Part shown: one piece after another, positions 43,901-54,114 of the stretch
How the letters are laid out: each line of letters begins with the position of its first letter
How positions within the stretch are numbered: position 1 is the first letter of the stretch
From: Rhodospirillaceae bacterium
GTDB taxonomy: Bacteria > Pseudomonadota > Alphaproteobacteria > Rhodospirillales > UBA2165
Direction: 5' to 3'
Assembly: GCA_002723345.1 (NCBI GenBank)
Contig: PBNV01000057.1
Coordinates: 1 to 64,000 of the forward strand
Length of the DNA stretch: 64,000 bases
Translations under genes and position numbers: made by a program
Notes under the pieces: generated by a model
What the model was told of the DNA's origin: nothing
Database searches by the model: none
The model's input: only the letters and a program-made list of their open reading frames with translations

Positions 43901-44292
43901 TTTTTCTCACCCTTTAAGGTCGCGACGTGCGAATAAGAAAATAGTATAACTGTCCAACATCCCTTACCTGGGATGTATCACCACGCCGTCAACGCGGCAA
44001 CCGAATTTAGGAGAGCAATCCAAGGTGTATTACCTGGCGGGCGACCCTGTTAAGACTGTGCGATTTACCCCATGATACTGCCAAAAAATGACTTTGAATT
44101 GAGTTTCCTCAAATTATGCGGGTGGCTTTACGGTCTGTAAAAGTTCAGGTATAGGATTCGTAAATTTTAGGAGACCATGTTTTAACCCTCTTTGGCTTTA
44201 GCGGGCCAAGGTAGACAGTCACAAATTACTAGATTAAGAACAAAAACAGGGCCGTCTGATATTTAATAAAAAAGGAATTTTGGGGTAAACGC
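43901..44292. other. Divergent promoter region of the two oxidase gene groups
   Basis: No gene was seen in 392 nt. A hairpin, ACATCCC (43957-43963) and GGGATGT (43970-43976) with a 6-nt loop, lies near the left arm. Promoters for both the smORF-DUF420 group and coxB are expected here. A purine-rich AAAAAAGGAA precedes coxB ATG 44293. Confidence 0.45.
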
Positions 44293-45159
44293 ATGTCGAT
44301 CTACACAAAACTTTTCTCGGGGTTAATTTCGACAGTCTATGGATTGTTCGGCCTGTCTCTAGGGACGGCACTGGCGCAAAATGACCCTCAACCCTGGCAA
44401 ATGAATTTTCGGCCCGCTGCTACTCCAGTAATGGAGGACATTGTGGAGTTCCACAACCTGCTGCTGGTAATTGAAGGTTTGATTGTATTGTTCGTCCTGG
44501 GTTTGATGGTTTACATCGTATTCAAATTTAATTCTAAAGCGAATCCTAAGCCTACAAAAACAACTCACAATTCCTTTTTAGAGGTCGCCTGGACAGTGAT
44601 CCCGGTAATCATTCTGATCATTATAGCAGTGCCATCGATGAAACTTCTATTTTTCATGGATAAAGCGCCTGAGGATCAGGTTGAGATGACGCTCAAGGTG
44701 ACTGGTCATCAATGGTATTGGTCATACGAATATGTTGATGAGGGAGAACTCTCCTTCGATAGTAACATGATCCCAGATGAGGATATTGATGTTTCGAAAG
44801 GCCAGGTCAGACTTTTAGAGGTTGATAACCGGGTCGTGGTCCCAGCTGATACAACTATTCGGTTGCTTATGACTGCGGAGGATGTGTTGCACAACTGGGC
44901 CATGCCCTCTTTTGGAATTAAAATGGACACCGTTCCAGGTAGAATCAATGAGACTTGGTTCCGAGTTCCTAAAGAAAAAATTGGTGTTTACCGCGGTCAA
45001 TGCTCCGAGTTGTGTGGCGTCAGGCATGGCTTCATGCCGATAGTGGTTGAAGTAGTCTCCAAAAAAGATTACGCGCGGTGGCTTGTTAAGGCAAAAAACG
45101 AATTTGCCAATATAGTTGAGCCCACAACAGTGGCTCAAAAACAAGCAGCAATTCGTTAA
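44293..45159 (+). CDS. coxB: Cytochrome c oxidase subunit II
   Basis: A 288-residue subunit that accepts electrons from cytochrome c. After a signal peptide (cleavage near TALAQ), two membrane helices are followed by the cupredoxin domain. The Cu-A site is CSELCGVRHGFMP with the upstream His in DVLHNWAMPSFG. GHQWYWSYEY is the aromatic electron-entry stretch. It begins the coxB-coxA-cox11-coxC-DUF983 operon. Confidence 0.96.
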   Translation: MSIYTKLFSGLISTVYGLFGLSLGTALAQNDPQPWQMNFRPAATPVMEDIVEFHNLLLVIEGLIVLFVLGLMVYIVFKFNSKANPKPTKTTHNSFLEVAWTVIPVIILIIIAVPSMKLLFFMDKAPEDQVEMTLKVTGHQWYWSYEYVDEGELSFDSNMIPDEDIDVSKGQVRLLEVDNRVVVPADTTIRLLMTAEDVLHNWAMPSFGIKMDTVPGRINETWFRVPKEKIGVYRGQCSELCGVRHGFMPIVVEVVSKKDYARWLVKAKNEFANIVEPTTVAQKQAAIR

Positions 45160-45196
45160 ACAAAAGGTCGTCAGAATTCGACAGAGGTAATGCACA

Positions 45197-46825
45197 ATGG
45201 ACACGGTACAAGCAGCCCAAAATACTCATGATCACCACGATCATAAGCCCACAGGTTGGCGGCGTTGGGCGTACTCAACCAACCACAAAGATATTGGTAC
45301 CATGTACCTATGTGCCGCAGTTTTTGCGGCGATTATCGGTGGTGCTGCCTCAATGGCCATCAGGGCCGAGCTAGCCGCTCCGGGTCTTCAATTCATTTCA
45401 GATACCCAATTTTATAACGTCATGGTAACGGCTCATGGCTTTATAATGGTCTTTTTTGTCGTCATGCCGGCGTTAATTGGTGGCTTTGGGAACTGGTTTA
45501 TTCCGTTACAAGTTGGGGCGCCAGACATGGCCTTTCCCCGCATGAATAACATAAGCTTCTGGTTACTAGCTGCGGCTCTGGTTCTTTTGCTGGCATCTGC
45601 TTTCGTTGGCGGGGGCGCAGGTACCGGTTGGACTGTTTATCCTCCCTTATCTAACTCAGACTTTCACGGTGGTCCGGCCGTGGATTTAGCAATTCTTAGT
45701 CTCCATTTAGCGGGCGCTTCTTCAATATTAGGCGCCATCAATTTTATAACAACCATCATTAACATGCGTGCCCCGGGCATGACTTTTCACAAGATGCCCT
45801 TGTTTATTTGGGCTGCTTTGATTACCGCATTTCTCCTTTTACTGGCTATTCCGGTTTTAGCGGGTGCACTCACTATGCTGCTCACAGATCGCAACTTCGG
45901 AACTGCTTTTTTCGAGCCAGCTGGCGGTGGAGACCCCATTTTCTGGCAGCATCTATTCTGGTTTTTTGGGCATCCTGAAGTTTACATTATGGTTATTCCC
46001 GCTTTTGGCGTCGTAAGCCAGGTAGTTTCTCATTTCTCAAAAAAGCCAATCTTTGGTTATCTTGGTATGGCGTATGCCATGGCCTCGATAGGCGTTGTTG
46101 GTTTTGTAGTGTGGGCGCATCACATGTTTACGGTGGGTTTCAACGTGGAAACCAGAGCATATTTTGTGCTAGCTACCATGGTTATTGCCGTACCTACTGG
46201 TGTAAAGATTTTCAGTTGGCTTGCGACCATGTGGGGCGGCTCTATTGAATTTAAAACCCCCATGCTTTACGCGATGGGATTTATTTTCCTTTTCGTCGTA
46301 GGGGGTGTCACGGGCATTACTTTGGCAAATGCTGGGGTAGACATAGCTTTTCATGACACGTACTTCGTAGTCGCGCACTTCCATTATGTACTCTCGATCG
46401 CAACGATTTTCGCTATTTATTGCGGCATGTTTTACTGGATGCCAAAAATGAGTGGCAGGATGTATAATGAGGCTGCAGGTAAATGGCAGTTTTGGATCAC
46501 GTTCGTCGGGGTGAACGTTTTATTTTTCCCCCAACATTTTCTTGGTATGGCAGGAATGCCTCGTCGTATTCCTGACTATCCTGATGCTTATGCAGGTTGG
46601 AATATGGTATCGAGCGTGGGCGCGGCTATATCCCTAGTGGGAGCGTTATTGTTTTTATGGATTTTGTGGCGAACAATAGTGGCTGGTGAGAAGGCTCCAG
46701 CTAATCCATGGGGCGAGGAGGGCGCGAACACTCTGGAATGGACGGTTGATTCGCCGGCCCCGTTCCACACCCATGACCAGATTCCTGAACTACCTGATGC
46801 CGGTGTGCATCAACCTGCGGAATAG
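45197..46825 (+). CDS. coxA: Cytochrome c oxidase subunit I
   Basis: A 542-residue aa3-type catalytic subunit. Ligands appear as GHPEVY (helix VI His-Tyr crosslink pair), WAHHMFTVG (Cu-B His pair) and AHFHYVLS (helix X hemes a3 and a). The K- and D-channel segments are in normal positions. The N-terminus is His-rich. Together with CoxB and CoxC it forms the proton-pumping terminal oxidase of aerobic respiration. Confidence 0.97.
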   Translation: MDTVQAAQNTHDHHDHKPTGWRRWAYSTNHKDIGTMYLCAAVFAAIIGGAASMAIRAELAAPGLQFISDTQFYNVMVTAHGFIMVFFVVMPALIGGFGNWFIPLQVGAPDMAFPRMNNISFWLLAAALVLLLASAFVGGGAGTGWTVYPPLSNSDFHGGPAVDLAILSLHLAGASSILGAINFITTIINMRAPGMTFHKMPLFIWAALITAFLLLLAIPVLAGALTMLLTDRNFGTAFFEPAGGGDPIFWQHLFWFFGHPEVYIMVIPAFGVVSQVVSHFSKKPIFGYLGMAYAMASIGVVGFVVWAHHMFTVGFNVETRAYFVLATMVIAVPTGVKIFSWLATMWGGSIEFKTPMLYAMGFIFLFVVGGVTGITLANAGVDIAFHDTYFVVAHFHYVLSIATIFAIYCGMFYWMPKMSGRMYNEAAGKWQFWITFVGVNVLFFPQHFLGMAGMPRRIPDYPDAYAGWNMVSSVGAAISLVGALLFLWILWRTIVAGEKAPANPWGEEGANTLEWTVDSPAPFHTHDQIPELPDAGVHQPAE

Positions 46826-46849
46826 GTATCTGGGGGAGGTATCCGAGTT

Positions 46850-47512
46850 TTGGTAATTATGTTGAATCGTACGGCGACAAAAAAAACTCGGAATAGCAGA
46901 ACGGCGATCGCTCTGTTCGCGATAGTTGCTGGTATGGGTTCATTTGCTTACGCATCAGAACCCCTGTATCGGCTCTTCTGCCAAGTCACGGGGTTTGGGG
47001 GAACGACCCAGATAGCAGACAAAATCATACCTGCGGCTGCGGTCGTCGACAGGGTCGTCGATGTCCGCTTTGATGCCAATGTTAACCACAAGCTCCCTTG
47101 GAGATTCGAACCTGTCCAAAAAGAAATTCGCGTAAAAATTGGAGAGCAGACGTTGGCCTTCTATGAAGCGACTAATATTTCTGACAAACCTCTAGTTGGC
47201 ACGGCAACATTTAATGTGACGCCGTATAAAGCGGCGACCCATTTTAGTAAAATAGACTGCTTCTGTTTTACGGAGCAGGTGCTGCGGCCTGGCCAGACTG
47301 TCCAGATGCCGGTGTCGTTTTTTATCGATCCGGAGATTGTCAAAGACAAGGATGCGGATGATCTCGCCACAATTACACTCTCATACACTTTTTTTCAGGA
47401 TCAGGATCAGAGTGCTGCTGAAGAATTGGCAGCACAAACCACCTCTCTTGGAGGAGAAACGGGAGACAACGCTGAACCACTCTCGACCCAAACAACTGAC
47501 TTAAACGGATAG
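46850..47512 (+). CDS. ctaG: Cytochrome c oxidase assembly protein Cox11/CtaG
   Basis: A 220-residue, single-helix copper chaperone that loads Cu-B. The membrane anchor is about residues 18-36, EPLYRLFCQVTGFGG follows, and the copper motif DCFCFTEQ sits at about residues 137-144. GGAGG (46835-46839) is 10 nt from TTG 46850; ATG 46859 is the alternative start, 19 nt away. The C-terminal 30 residues are acidic and variable. It lies in its usual place between coxA and coxC. Confidence 0.93.
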   Translation: MVIMLNRTATKKTRNSRTAIALFAIVAGMGSFAYASEPLYRLFCQVTGFGGTTQIADKIIPAAAVVDRVVDVRFDANVNHKLPWRFEPVQKEIRVKIGEQTLAFYEATNISDKPLVGTATFNVTPYKAATHFSKIDCFCFTEQVLRPGQTVQMPVSFFIDPEIVKDKDADDLATITLSYTFFQDQDQSAAEELAAQTTSLGGETGDNAEPLSTQTTDLNG

Positions 47513-47564
47513 CGTGAGCCCACCAGCTCGCTTTTGTAATAAGTAAACAGACGGACGGCATATT

Positions 47565-48386
47565 ATGTCTACAGACACAGCTTCTAACCAACCTTGGCAC
47601 GTTCCAGACCCGAGCCCTTGGCCGATCGTTGGAACAATAGGGGCCTTTGTGACAGCAGTAGGTTTAATTTGGTTTATGCAAACTGGTGTGCCTTGGGCTC
47701 TTATTATCGGTGGCATTATTGTGGTTTATACCATGATGGGTTGGTGGCGAGAGGTCATCAAAGAAGCCTCCGACGGGCACTCACACACGTCTCTCGTCAA
47801 GACGGGACTTCGGTTTGGCATGCTGCTATTTATTGCTTCGGAGGTGATGTTTTTTTTCGCGTTTTTCTGGGCATATTTCCATTCCAGTCTGCCGATCCTT
47901 AGCAACGTCGCTGGCCCGTGGCCAAATGGCGATATTAAGGCCCTTGGCGCCGCTGGGATACCAATGCTCAACACGCTTCTACTGCTTACGTCGAGCCTAA
48001 CAGTTACCATTGCCCACCATGCAATATTGGAAAATGATAACAAGAGGGTGGTCAATTGGACCGGCATTACGGTCCTGCTGGGTATCGTTTTCTTGGGCGT
48101 GCAGGTTTATGAATATGTCATTCTGCCCTTTGGTTTGAGCGACGGTATTTATCCCTCTACCTTCTATCTTGCCACGGGCTTCCATGGGTTCCACGTATTT
48201 GTCGGGACGGTTTTTTTGATAGTGTGTTATTTTAGGGCCCGCGCGGGATCCTTCACGACGGACGCACATATCGGTTTTGAGGCCGCTGCCTGGTATTGGC
48301 ATTTCGTCGACGTGGTATGGGTATTCCTCTACATAAATGTTTATTGGTGGGGTGCGGCCTCGTTTGGCCACTTGCAAGTGAATTAA
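47565..48386 (+). CDS. coxC: Cytochrome c oxidase subunit III
   Basis: A 273-residue, seven-helix core subunit. YHVPDPSPWP-type start (QPWHVPDPSPWPIVG), SEVMFFFAFFWAYFHSSL and HGFHVFVGTVFLIVC and WYWHFVDVVWVFLYINVYWWG are family hallmarks. It stabilises the D-channel proton route of subunit I. The gene sits between cox11 and DUF983. Confidence 0.96.
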   Translation: MSTDTASNQPWHVPDPSPWPIVGTIGAFVTAVGLIWFMQTGVPWALIIGGIIVVYTMMGWWREVIKEASDGHSHTSLVKTGLRFGMLLFIASEVMFFFAFFWAYFHSSLPILSNVAGPWPNGDIKALGAAGIPMLNTLLLLTSSLTVTIAHHAILENDNKRVVNWTGITVLLGIVFLGVQVYEYVILPFGLSDGIYPSTFYLATGFHGFHVFVGTVFLIVCYFRARAGSFTTDAHIGFEAAAWYWHFVDVVWVFLYINVYWWGAASFGHLQVN

Positions 48387-48413
48387 CGATCAGGAAAAGG
48401 AGGTAACGGAGCG

Positions 48414-48785
48414 GTGCAAAAAACCGACTCTCCTATCCTGAGCTCAGTATTCGGCCGCTGTCCGCGTTGCGGGGGCGGTCATTTGTTTGCTGGCTACTTG
48501 GAGGTTGCTCGTTCCTGTAATGCTTGTGGACTCGATTATACTGGCCATGACGCGGCAGATGGGCCCGTGGTGCCAATCATGTTAATTGTTGGATTTCTCT
48601 CTGCTGTTGGCGCGCTGTGGCTTGAGCTCACATTTCATCCGTCCATTTGGCTTCACCTGATCATTTGGCCCCCCTTAATATTGCTATTGTCCCTCGCTCT
48701 GCTGCGGCCCTTCAAGGCGTTGTTCATTGGGGCCCAGTTTAAATTGCGGGCAGAGGGCGGTAAGTTCCCCGACAAAAACCTATGA
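48414..48785 (+). CDS. DUF983 family protein
   Basis: A 123-residue protein starting with GTG 48414. CPRCGGGHLFAGYLEVARSCNACGLDY gives two CxxC zinc-ribbon-like pairs, followed by two hydrophobic helices. DUF983 genes commonly follow oxidase subunit III in alphaproteobacteria. The role in oxidase biogenesis is presumed. An AAAGGAGG sequence precedes the start. Confidence 0.85.
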   Translation: MQKTDSPILSSVFGRCPRCGGGHLFAGYLEVARSCNACGLDYTGHDAADGPVVPIMLIVGFLSAVGALWLELTFHPSIWLHLIIWPPLILLLSLALLRPFKALFIGAQFKLRAEGGKFPDKNL

Positions 48786-48794
48786 GAAAACGAC

Positions 48795-50582
48795 GTGCCG
48801 AATACCGTTATTCAGCTAAAAACCGCGCTTGCCTATTTTGAGGCGGGCCAGCCAGAGGCGGCGGCGGCTTTGTGTGAGTCGGTTCTGCGTGAAAATCCCG
48901 GAGACGAAGCCGCGCTCGAGCTCTCGGAAATAATCTCGGGCCCCACGGGCGTCCGGGATGAAGCCGCTTTCAGCGAGGCCCTGGCGCTTACTCAGGCTGG
49001 GAATTACGGAGACGCGATTTCAATTCTTATGGATCTGCGTAAAACGCGTCCTGGGGACTCTCAAATTCTTTGCGCCTTAGGCTCCGCCTACTTTCATCTT
49101 AAGCTATTTAACAAGGCACAGCTAATGATAGAAAGGGCGCTCACATTGGACCCGTGTTCTGCCGAAGCCTATGCTGTTCTTGGCAACTGCCGGATTAATC
49201 AGGGTGATGTTTACGGTGCCCTTGAGGCGTTTGAGAAATCGCATCACATCAGCCCGTTTAACTCGGCTGTTTCCTCGAGCTATCTATTTTATATGGCGTT
49301 TCACCCCGATTATGACGGAGCACGTCTTAGTAATGAGAATCGAGCCTGGGGTAAATTTTACGCAGACGGCCTCGATCAGATTGCCCATGACGCGACGGCG
49401 CCGACCCGACCTCGTCGGCTTCGCATCGGGTATTTGTCCTATGAATACGCAACTCATGTCACCTCGTTCTATTTTGGACCTCTGGCCCGTCGTCATGACC
49501 GAGAACGCTTTGAGGTTTTCTGTTATGCCGGCAACGAGAGAAAAGATGGCACTACCGAGCGTTTGTCGAGGTTCGTCGACCATTGGGTTGATATAAGTTC
49601 GCTGGATGCGGAGGCCGTCGCGCGCCGGATTAAAGAGGACAATATTCATATTCTGATTTCTACCTCCTCCTATCTGGCAAAACACCGGCTGCCGCTGGCC
49701 TATCGGCCGGCCCCTGTACAGGTGTGCTATCATAACCGGGTTGCGACCACGGGTCTGACCGCGGTTGATTACCTGATTACAGAAGAACTCGTCGATCCCG
49801 CTGGCGAAACTGATGATCTATACTCAGAGAAACTAGTCAGACTCACGCACCGGTGTTGTTACAGTGCGCCGGCGGCGGGACCAGATCCTGGGGCGCCCCC
49901 AGTACTAGATAATGGCTACATTACATTTGGATCGTTTAATAACACAGCCAAGATTGGACCGGATGTGATTTCAGCTTGGGCGGAGCTTTTAGAAACGGTG
50001 AAAAATTCCCGCCTTCTGGTTAAGAACATTGTGCGCTCTGAAGATGACGATGATTGGAATTTTCTTCGCCGGATGTTGGATGAAGGTGGGGTGGACCTCC
50101 GCAGAGTGTCTTTTCTGCCTTATGTTAAAACCCGGAATGAGCATTTCGCCGCATACCGGCATGTTGATATCATGCTGGATACCTACCCCTTTACGGGCGG
50201 TACAACCTGCTGTGATGCCCTGTGGATGGGTGTCCCCGTGGTGGCTAGGGTTGGCAAAACATTTTGCCGCTGCCAAGCGGGAGAATACTTGACGAAAGTC
50301 GGACTCACCGAGCTGATTTGCAGCGATTGGAGGGCGTATCATGTCGCGGCTTCAAACCTGTCTCTGAACCCAGAGAGGCTGTCCGAGCTTCGGGCAACCC
50401 TAAGACCTTTGATGCTGGAAAAAATGCTAAATTATGATCTCCATGCCACCGAAATGATGACGGCGTACGATCAGATGTGGGCGGTTTTTGCTGGCGGGCG
50501 GCCGACTGAAGCGTTTAACGTCAATGGAACTCAGGTTAACCAACTACCTCTCGCGAATCTTAAGAGGCCTATCAAACGGTAA
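48795..50582 (+). CDS. TPR protein with O-GlcNAc-transferase-like (SPINDLY) domain
   Basis: A 595-residue protein. TPR-like repeats fill about residues 1-165, followed by an OGT-type catalytic region: RLRIGYLSYEYATHVTSFY, VCYHNRVATTGLTAVDYLITEELVDP, FGSFNNTAKI and TYPFTGGTTCCDALWMGVPVV, the UDP-sugar-binding block. The usual GxPxTTG loop is NRVATTG here. Bacterial relatives may glycosylate proteins, but the targets are unknown. Start is GTG 48795, 9 nt after DUF983. The cysC gene lies convergent. Confidence 0.85.
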   Translation: MPNTVIQLKTALAYFEAGQPEAAAALCESVLRENPGDEAALELSEIISGPTGVRDEAAFSEALALTQAGNYGDAISILMDLRKTRPGDSQILCALGSAYFHLKLFNKAQLMIERALTLDPCSAEAYAVLGNCRINQGDVYGALEAFEKSHHISPFNSAVSSSYLFYMAFHPDYDGARLSNENRAWGKFYADGLDQIAHDATAPTRPRRLRIGYLSYEYATHVTSFYFGPLARRHDRERFEVFCYAGNERKDGTTERLSRFVDHWVDISSLDAEAVARRIKEDNIHILISTSSYLAKHRLPLAYRPAPVQVCYHNRVATTGLTAVDYLITEELVDPAGETDDLYSEKLVRLTHRCCYSAPAAGPDPGAPPVLDNGYITFGSFNNTAKIGPDVISAWAELLETVKNSRLLVKNIVRSEDDDDWNFLRRMLDEGGVDLRRVSFLPYVKTRNEHFAAYRHVDIMLDTYPFTGGTTCCDALWMGVPVVARVGKTFCRCQAGEYLTKVGLTELICSDWRAYHVAASNLSLNPERLSELRATLRPLMLEKMLNYDLHATEMMTAYDQMWAVFAGGRPTEAFNVNGTQVNQLPLANLKRPIKR

Positions 50583-50677
50583 CGAACGTCTGCGTGCCGC
50601 TTGCACTGAGTATAGGCCTTCCATAGTTGCGAAATGGGGTCTGTAGATGCCAGTGGTGTCTCGGCTGTAACAAAAAT

Positions 50678-51277
50678 CTAGATATTGAAATTCGCAGAGA
50701 CAAACTCCTCAAGCTCGCGCACACAATCAGCAATCTCACGATCCGGTGTCATGATTCGGAGTTCAGGGGAGGACGGAGCCTCATAGGGCGCAGAGACCCC
50801 TGTAAATTCGGGTATTTTGCCGGCCCGGGCCATTTGGTAATGGCCCTTGGGGTCCCGTTCTTCACAAATCTTCACTGGCGTATCGATAAACACCTCTTTG
50901 AACATATCGCCCGCGCACCTCCTCGCCAAGTTACGATCAGCTTGGTAGGGGGAGATGAACGCTGTAATCACAATAAAACCGGCTTTCGCGAACAGGCCCG
51001 CAACCTCTCCGATGCGGCGGATGTTCTCATGGCGATCTTTTGGCGAAAATCCGAGGTCTGAACTCAATCCAAGACGGATATTATCTCCGTCCAGAACATA
51101 AGCTTGTTTTCCCTGTTGGAATAACCGGTGTTCCAATTCAAGGGCTAGTGTGGACTTGCCGGATCCAGGTAGGCCGGTAAACCATATTACACCTCCTTTG
51201 TGTTTGTTCATGTCCCAACGTTCTTCCGCAGGTACTCGATGCGTGACGGCGACAATATTCTTGGACGTGGCGTTCAC
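50678..51277 (-). CDS. cysC: Adenylylsulfate kinase
   Basis: A 199-residue APS kinase making PAPS. Walker A is GLPGSGKST, followed by YVLDGDNIRLGLSSDLGFS, and FISPYQADRN and APYEAP are the family motifs. GTG 51277 with GAGAG upstream keeps the usual basic N-terminus (VAVTHRVPAEERW). No ATP sulfurylase is adjacent, so it may supply PAPS for sulfotransferases. Confidence 0.93.
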   Translation of the reverse strand: MNATSKNIVAVTHRVPAEERWDMNKHKGGVIWFTGLPGSGKSTLALELEHRLFQQGKQAYVLDGDNIRLGLSSDLGFSPKDRHENIRRIGEVAGLFAKAGFIVITAFISPYQADRNLARRCAGDMFKEVFIDTPVKICEERDPKGHYQMARAGKIPEFTGVSAPYEAPSSPELRIMTPDREIADCVRELEEFVSANFNI

Positions 51278-51724
51278 AATATCTCTCTTAATATTGTTGT
51301 TGATGAAGGCGGCTACTGGACAGATGAAACCCTCTAGCGTCGGCGCGATTATTTATATCGTTCCCGGGTAACGATGAACAAGCGTTTGATTAGCCGAATT
51401 TTTGATTTCACTCAGCGCTAATTTACTTGGATCTTAAATTTCAGCATAACCCGTCGTTTTGCTATTTTTTTGTTGAGCGCGTTGTCCCAGTATGTCCGCA
51501 GTTTGACCTCTCGGTCCCTGTCTCGGTTCTGGAGATAATGGTGGACGCGCGAGCTGCTGTGGCCTTTAAGGCATGTGTAAAATGGAATGGCGGCGACGGA
51601 ATTCTCGCCCCGCCCCGTTACACACGTAAGGCTTGATTTTGGAGAGTAATGTGTTGCATTTGGGGACAACTGATCCGAGCGGGATACTGGACGGCCCGGC
51701 GGACCTAAGAGACAGGACAGCCTC
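51278..51724. other. Intergenic region, no gene recognised
   Basis: This stretch of about 450 nt separates cysC from the divergent exporter. A 69-codon plus frame (51427-51636) and a minus frame running back from the exporter were judged fortuitous. The promoter of the MacA-like gene is expected in the last 100 nt. Confidence 0.4.
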
Positions 51725-53371
51725 ATGAAGAAAGCGCTAATGAGTGTCGGTTTGTTGGTTATCGTGGGCACCGCCGTCGCGGCGGTGTCAATGACCGGCG
51801 GGGAAGGCGGCGGACCAGCGTTCCGCACGGCTGAGATCCAGCGGGGCAATCTCTCCAAATCTGTTTCCGCCTCTGGTAAATTGAACCCGTTGATCACGGT
51901 GGAGGTCGGCTCCGAAACCTCAGGGCAGATTTCTGAGTTGCTGGCTGACTTCAACTCTGAGGTCAAAGTCAACCAGGTGATCGCCCGCATTGATCCGGAG
52001 AGGTTCCAGGCAGAGGTCAGACGCTCCGAAGCGGAGCTGGCCGTGGCTCTAGCCACGATTACGACCAAGAAGGCGGTGATCTCTCAGGCGCAAGCGAACC
52101 TCAGAAACGCCCAGGCTGGCCTCCAAGCGGCGGCCGCCGAGGTGGAGCGCGCCAAGGTGTCTGCTGCCGATCTCAAATTGGACTACGACCGGAAGCGCAA
52201 GCTTCGCACAAAAGGCGTCGTCGCCGTGAGTATGGTTGATAAGGCTAAAGTCGCGTGGGAGGTTGCCGCCGCACAGGAAAAAGCCGCTCAGGCACAACTC
52301 CGCGCGCAAAACGCCTCCGTTGCTGCCCGCATGGCCCAGGTGACCATGGCCAGGGCCGAGGTGACCCATGCTAAAGCGCTGGCCATGCAAAAAGAGGCCG
52401 CCCTCAACATTGCCAAGGTCAATTTGGAGAACACTTTTATCCGTTCGCCTGTGGACGGCGTGGTGATCGGCCGGAACATCGTCATCGGGCAGACCGTGGC
52501 CGCCAGCTTCCAGGCACCGACGCTCTTCACCATTGCCCAGGATCTACGCAAAATGCAGGTGGAGACCAACATCGATGAGGCGGATGTCGGCCAGATCATG
52601 CCAGGTCAGGTTGCCAATTTTACCGTCGATTCTTTCCCGGGCCGCACCTTCCGGGGCTCCGTCACCCAAGTGCGCAAGAAACCCGAGGAAGTGCAAAACG
52701 TGGTGACCTACACCGTTGTGCTTGATGCAGACAACAGTGACTTAAGGCTCTTGCCCGGCATGACAGCGGCGGTAGAGGTCAAAGTGTCCGAACGCCGGGG
52801 CGTCATCAAAATACCCAACACCGCCCTCCGCTTCATCCCGCCTGGTGTGGATGCACCGCCGCTCCAGACTGGACTGAACGCAGACCGTCGCGGCCCGCCG
52901 AGCCCTGAAGTGATCGCCCAGCGCCGCGCTCAGGCGCAAGCCCGGCTGGACCGTCTTGCACGACAACTGGACCTAACCGATGAGCAGAAAGTAAAAGTCC
53001 GGGACCTCGGCCGCCAACTCGGCCAACGACTCCGGGGCATGCGGCGGGCTGGCACACGGGGGGCCGAATTCCGCAAGATCGCCCAGCGTCTGCGCCGGGA
53101 GAACGGGGACAAGATCATGGCCTTCCTCACCCCGGCGCAGCAGAAAAAGTACCGGGTCATTCGCGCGGAGCAGCGCTCCAACCCTCTGACCCCGGCTCGG
53201 GTCTGGGTGCTTGACAACGGAGAGCCCAGAGCCATCCAGGTGATGATCGGCGTCGGCGACGGCAAATTTACAGTCTTGGGGCGGGGCGAGCTCAAGGAAG
53301 GCCAGGAGGTGCTCGTCGGCGTAAACCGGCAGGCGGGTAAAAAATCCGTCTTCGCCCGCTTCGGGTTATAG
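51725..53371 (+). CDS. MacA-like efflux adaptor with LTxxQ (Spy/CpxP-like) insertion
   Basis: A 548-residue periplasmic adaptor. The signal/anchor (residues 1-22) is followed by lipoyl and alpha-hairpin domains (long Ala-rich coiled coil, about 90-240), a barrel region (IRSPVDGVVIGRNIVIGQTV) and then, at about residues 385-485, an Arg/Gln-rich helical insert with two LTxxQ motifs, LTDEQKVKVRDL and LTPAQQKKYR. After it the last adaptor strands resume (VWVLDNGEPRAIQV). LTxxQ helices are typical of the Spy/CpxP chaperones. It heads an operon with a MacB-type ATPase and permease, 5 and -4 nt apart. Confidence 0.85.
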   Translation: MKKALMSVGLLVIVGTAVAAVSMTGGEGGGPAFRTAEIQRGNLSKSVSASGKLNPLITVEVGSETSGQISELLADFNSEVKVNQVIARIDPERFQAEVRRSEAELAVALATITTKKAVISQAQANLRNAQAGLQAAAAEVERAKVSAADLKLDYDRKRKLRTKGVVAVSMVDKAKVAWEVAAAQEKAAQAQLRAQNASVAARMAQVTMARAEVTHAKALAMQKEAALNIAKVNLENTFIRSPVDGVVIGRNIVIGQTVAASFQAPTLFTIAQDLRKMQVETNIDEADVGQIMPGQVANFTVDSFPGRTFRGSVTQVRKKPEEVQNVVTYTVVLDADNSDLRLLPGMTAAVEVKVSERRGVIKIPNTALRFIPPGVDAPPLQTGLNADRRGPPSPEVIAQRRAQAQARLDRLARQLDLTDEQKVKVRDLGRQLGQRLRGMRRAGTRGAEFRKIAQRLRRENGDKIMAFLTPAQQKKYRVIRAEQRSNPLTPARVWVLDNGEPRAIQVMIGVGDGKFTVLGRGELKEGQEVLVGVNRQAGKKSVFARFGL

Positions 53372-53376
53372 ATATC

Positions 53377-54114
53377 ATGCCGCTCCTTCAGGCGGAGACC
53401 CTATCTAAGGACTATGTGCTCGGCACCAACGTAGTGCATGCGCTGCGCGACGTTAGTTTTGCCGTCGACGCTGGCGAGATGGTCGCCATTATGGGACCGT
53501 CGGGCTCCGGCAAATCCACCTTGATGAATCTCCTGGGCGGCCTGGATACGCCGACGGACGGGATCTACCGGCTGGAGGGCGTGAACGTGGCGGAGCTTGC
53601 CGCGGACGCTCTCGCCGAAACAAGGAACCGGCAGATTGGGTTTGTGTTCCAAAGCTTTAACTTGCTCGCCCGCACCACGGCGCTGGAGAACGTGCAACTG
53701 CCGCTTCTCTATGGCTCGATGGAAAAAGCCCGACGCCGTGCCCGTGCCGAACAAGTGCTGGCTGAGGTTGGTCTCGCGGACCGGATGGACCACCATCCCT
53801 CCCAGCTCTCCGGCGGCCAGCAGCAGAGGGTCGCCATCGCCCGCGCCCTGGTGAACGAGCCCGCACTCATTCTGGCGGACGAGCCCACCGGCGCCCTCGA
53901 CACTCGCACCGGGATCGAAATCATGGCCATCTTCCAACGGCTGAATGCCGACGGCATGACAATCGTCATCGTCACCCACGAAGAAGACGTCGCCCAGTTT
54001 GCAGGTCGTATCATCTGCTTTCAGGACGGCCGACTGAAGAGCGACGCGCCCGCCCCCCGGACAAATGCAGCGGATTTGCTTGCCTCCTGGCCGGAAGATG
54101 AGCAGGCGGCATGA
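53377..54114 (+). CDS. MacB/LolD-type ABC transporter ATPase
   Basis: A 245-residue ATPase. Walker A is GPSGSGKST, the Q-loop FVFQSFNLLARTTA, the signature LSGGQQQR, Walker B LILADEPTGALD, and the switch His is in VTHEED. It energises the neighbouring FtsX-like permease with the MacA-type adaptor. Unlike E. coli MacB, ATPase and permease are separate genes. The stop overlaps the permease ATG by 4 nt. Confidence 0.93.
   Translation: MPLLQAETLSKDYVLGTNVVHALRDVSFAVDAGEMVAIMGPSGSGKSTLMNLLGGLDTPTDGIYRLEGVNVAELAADALAETRNRQIGFVFQSFNLLARTTALENVQLPLLYGSMEKARRRARAEQVLAEVGLADRMDHHPSQLSGGQQQRVAIARALVNEPALILADEPTGALDTRTGIEIMAIFQRLNADGMTIVIVTHEEDVAQFAGRIICFQDGRLKSDAPAPRTNAADLLASWPEDEQAA

Noticed and set aside
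51418..52068. 216-codon minus-strand open frame
   Set aside because: It overlaps the adaptor gene antisense, and the part outside it has no recognisable domain.
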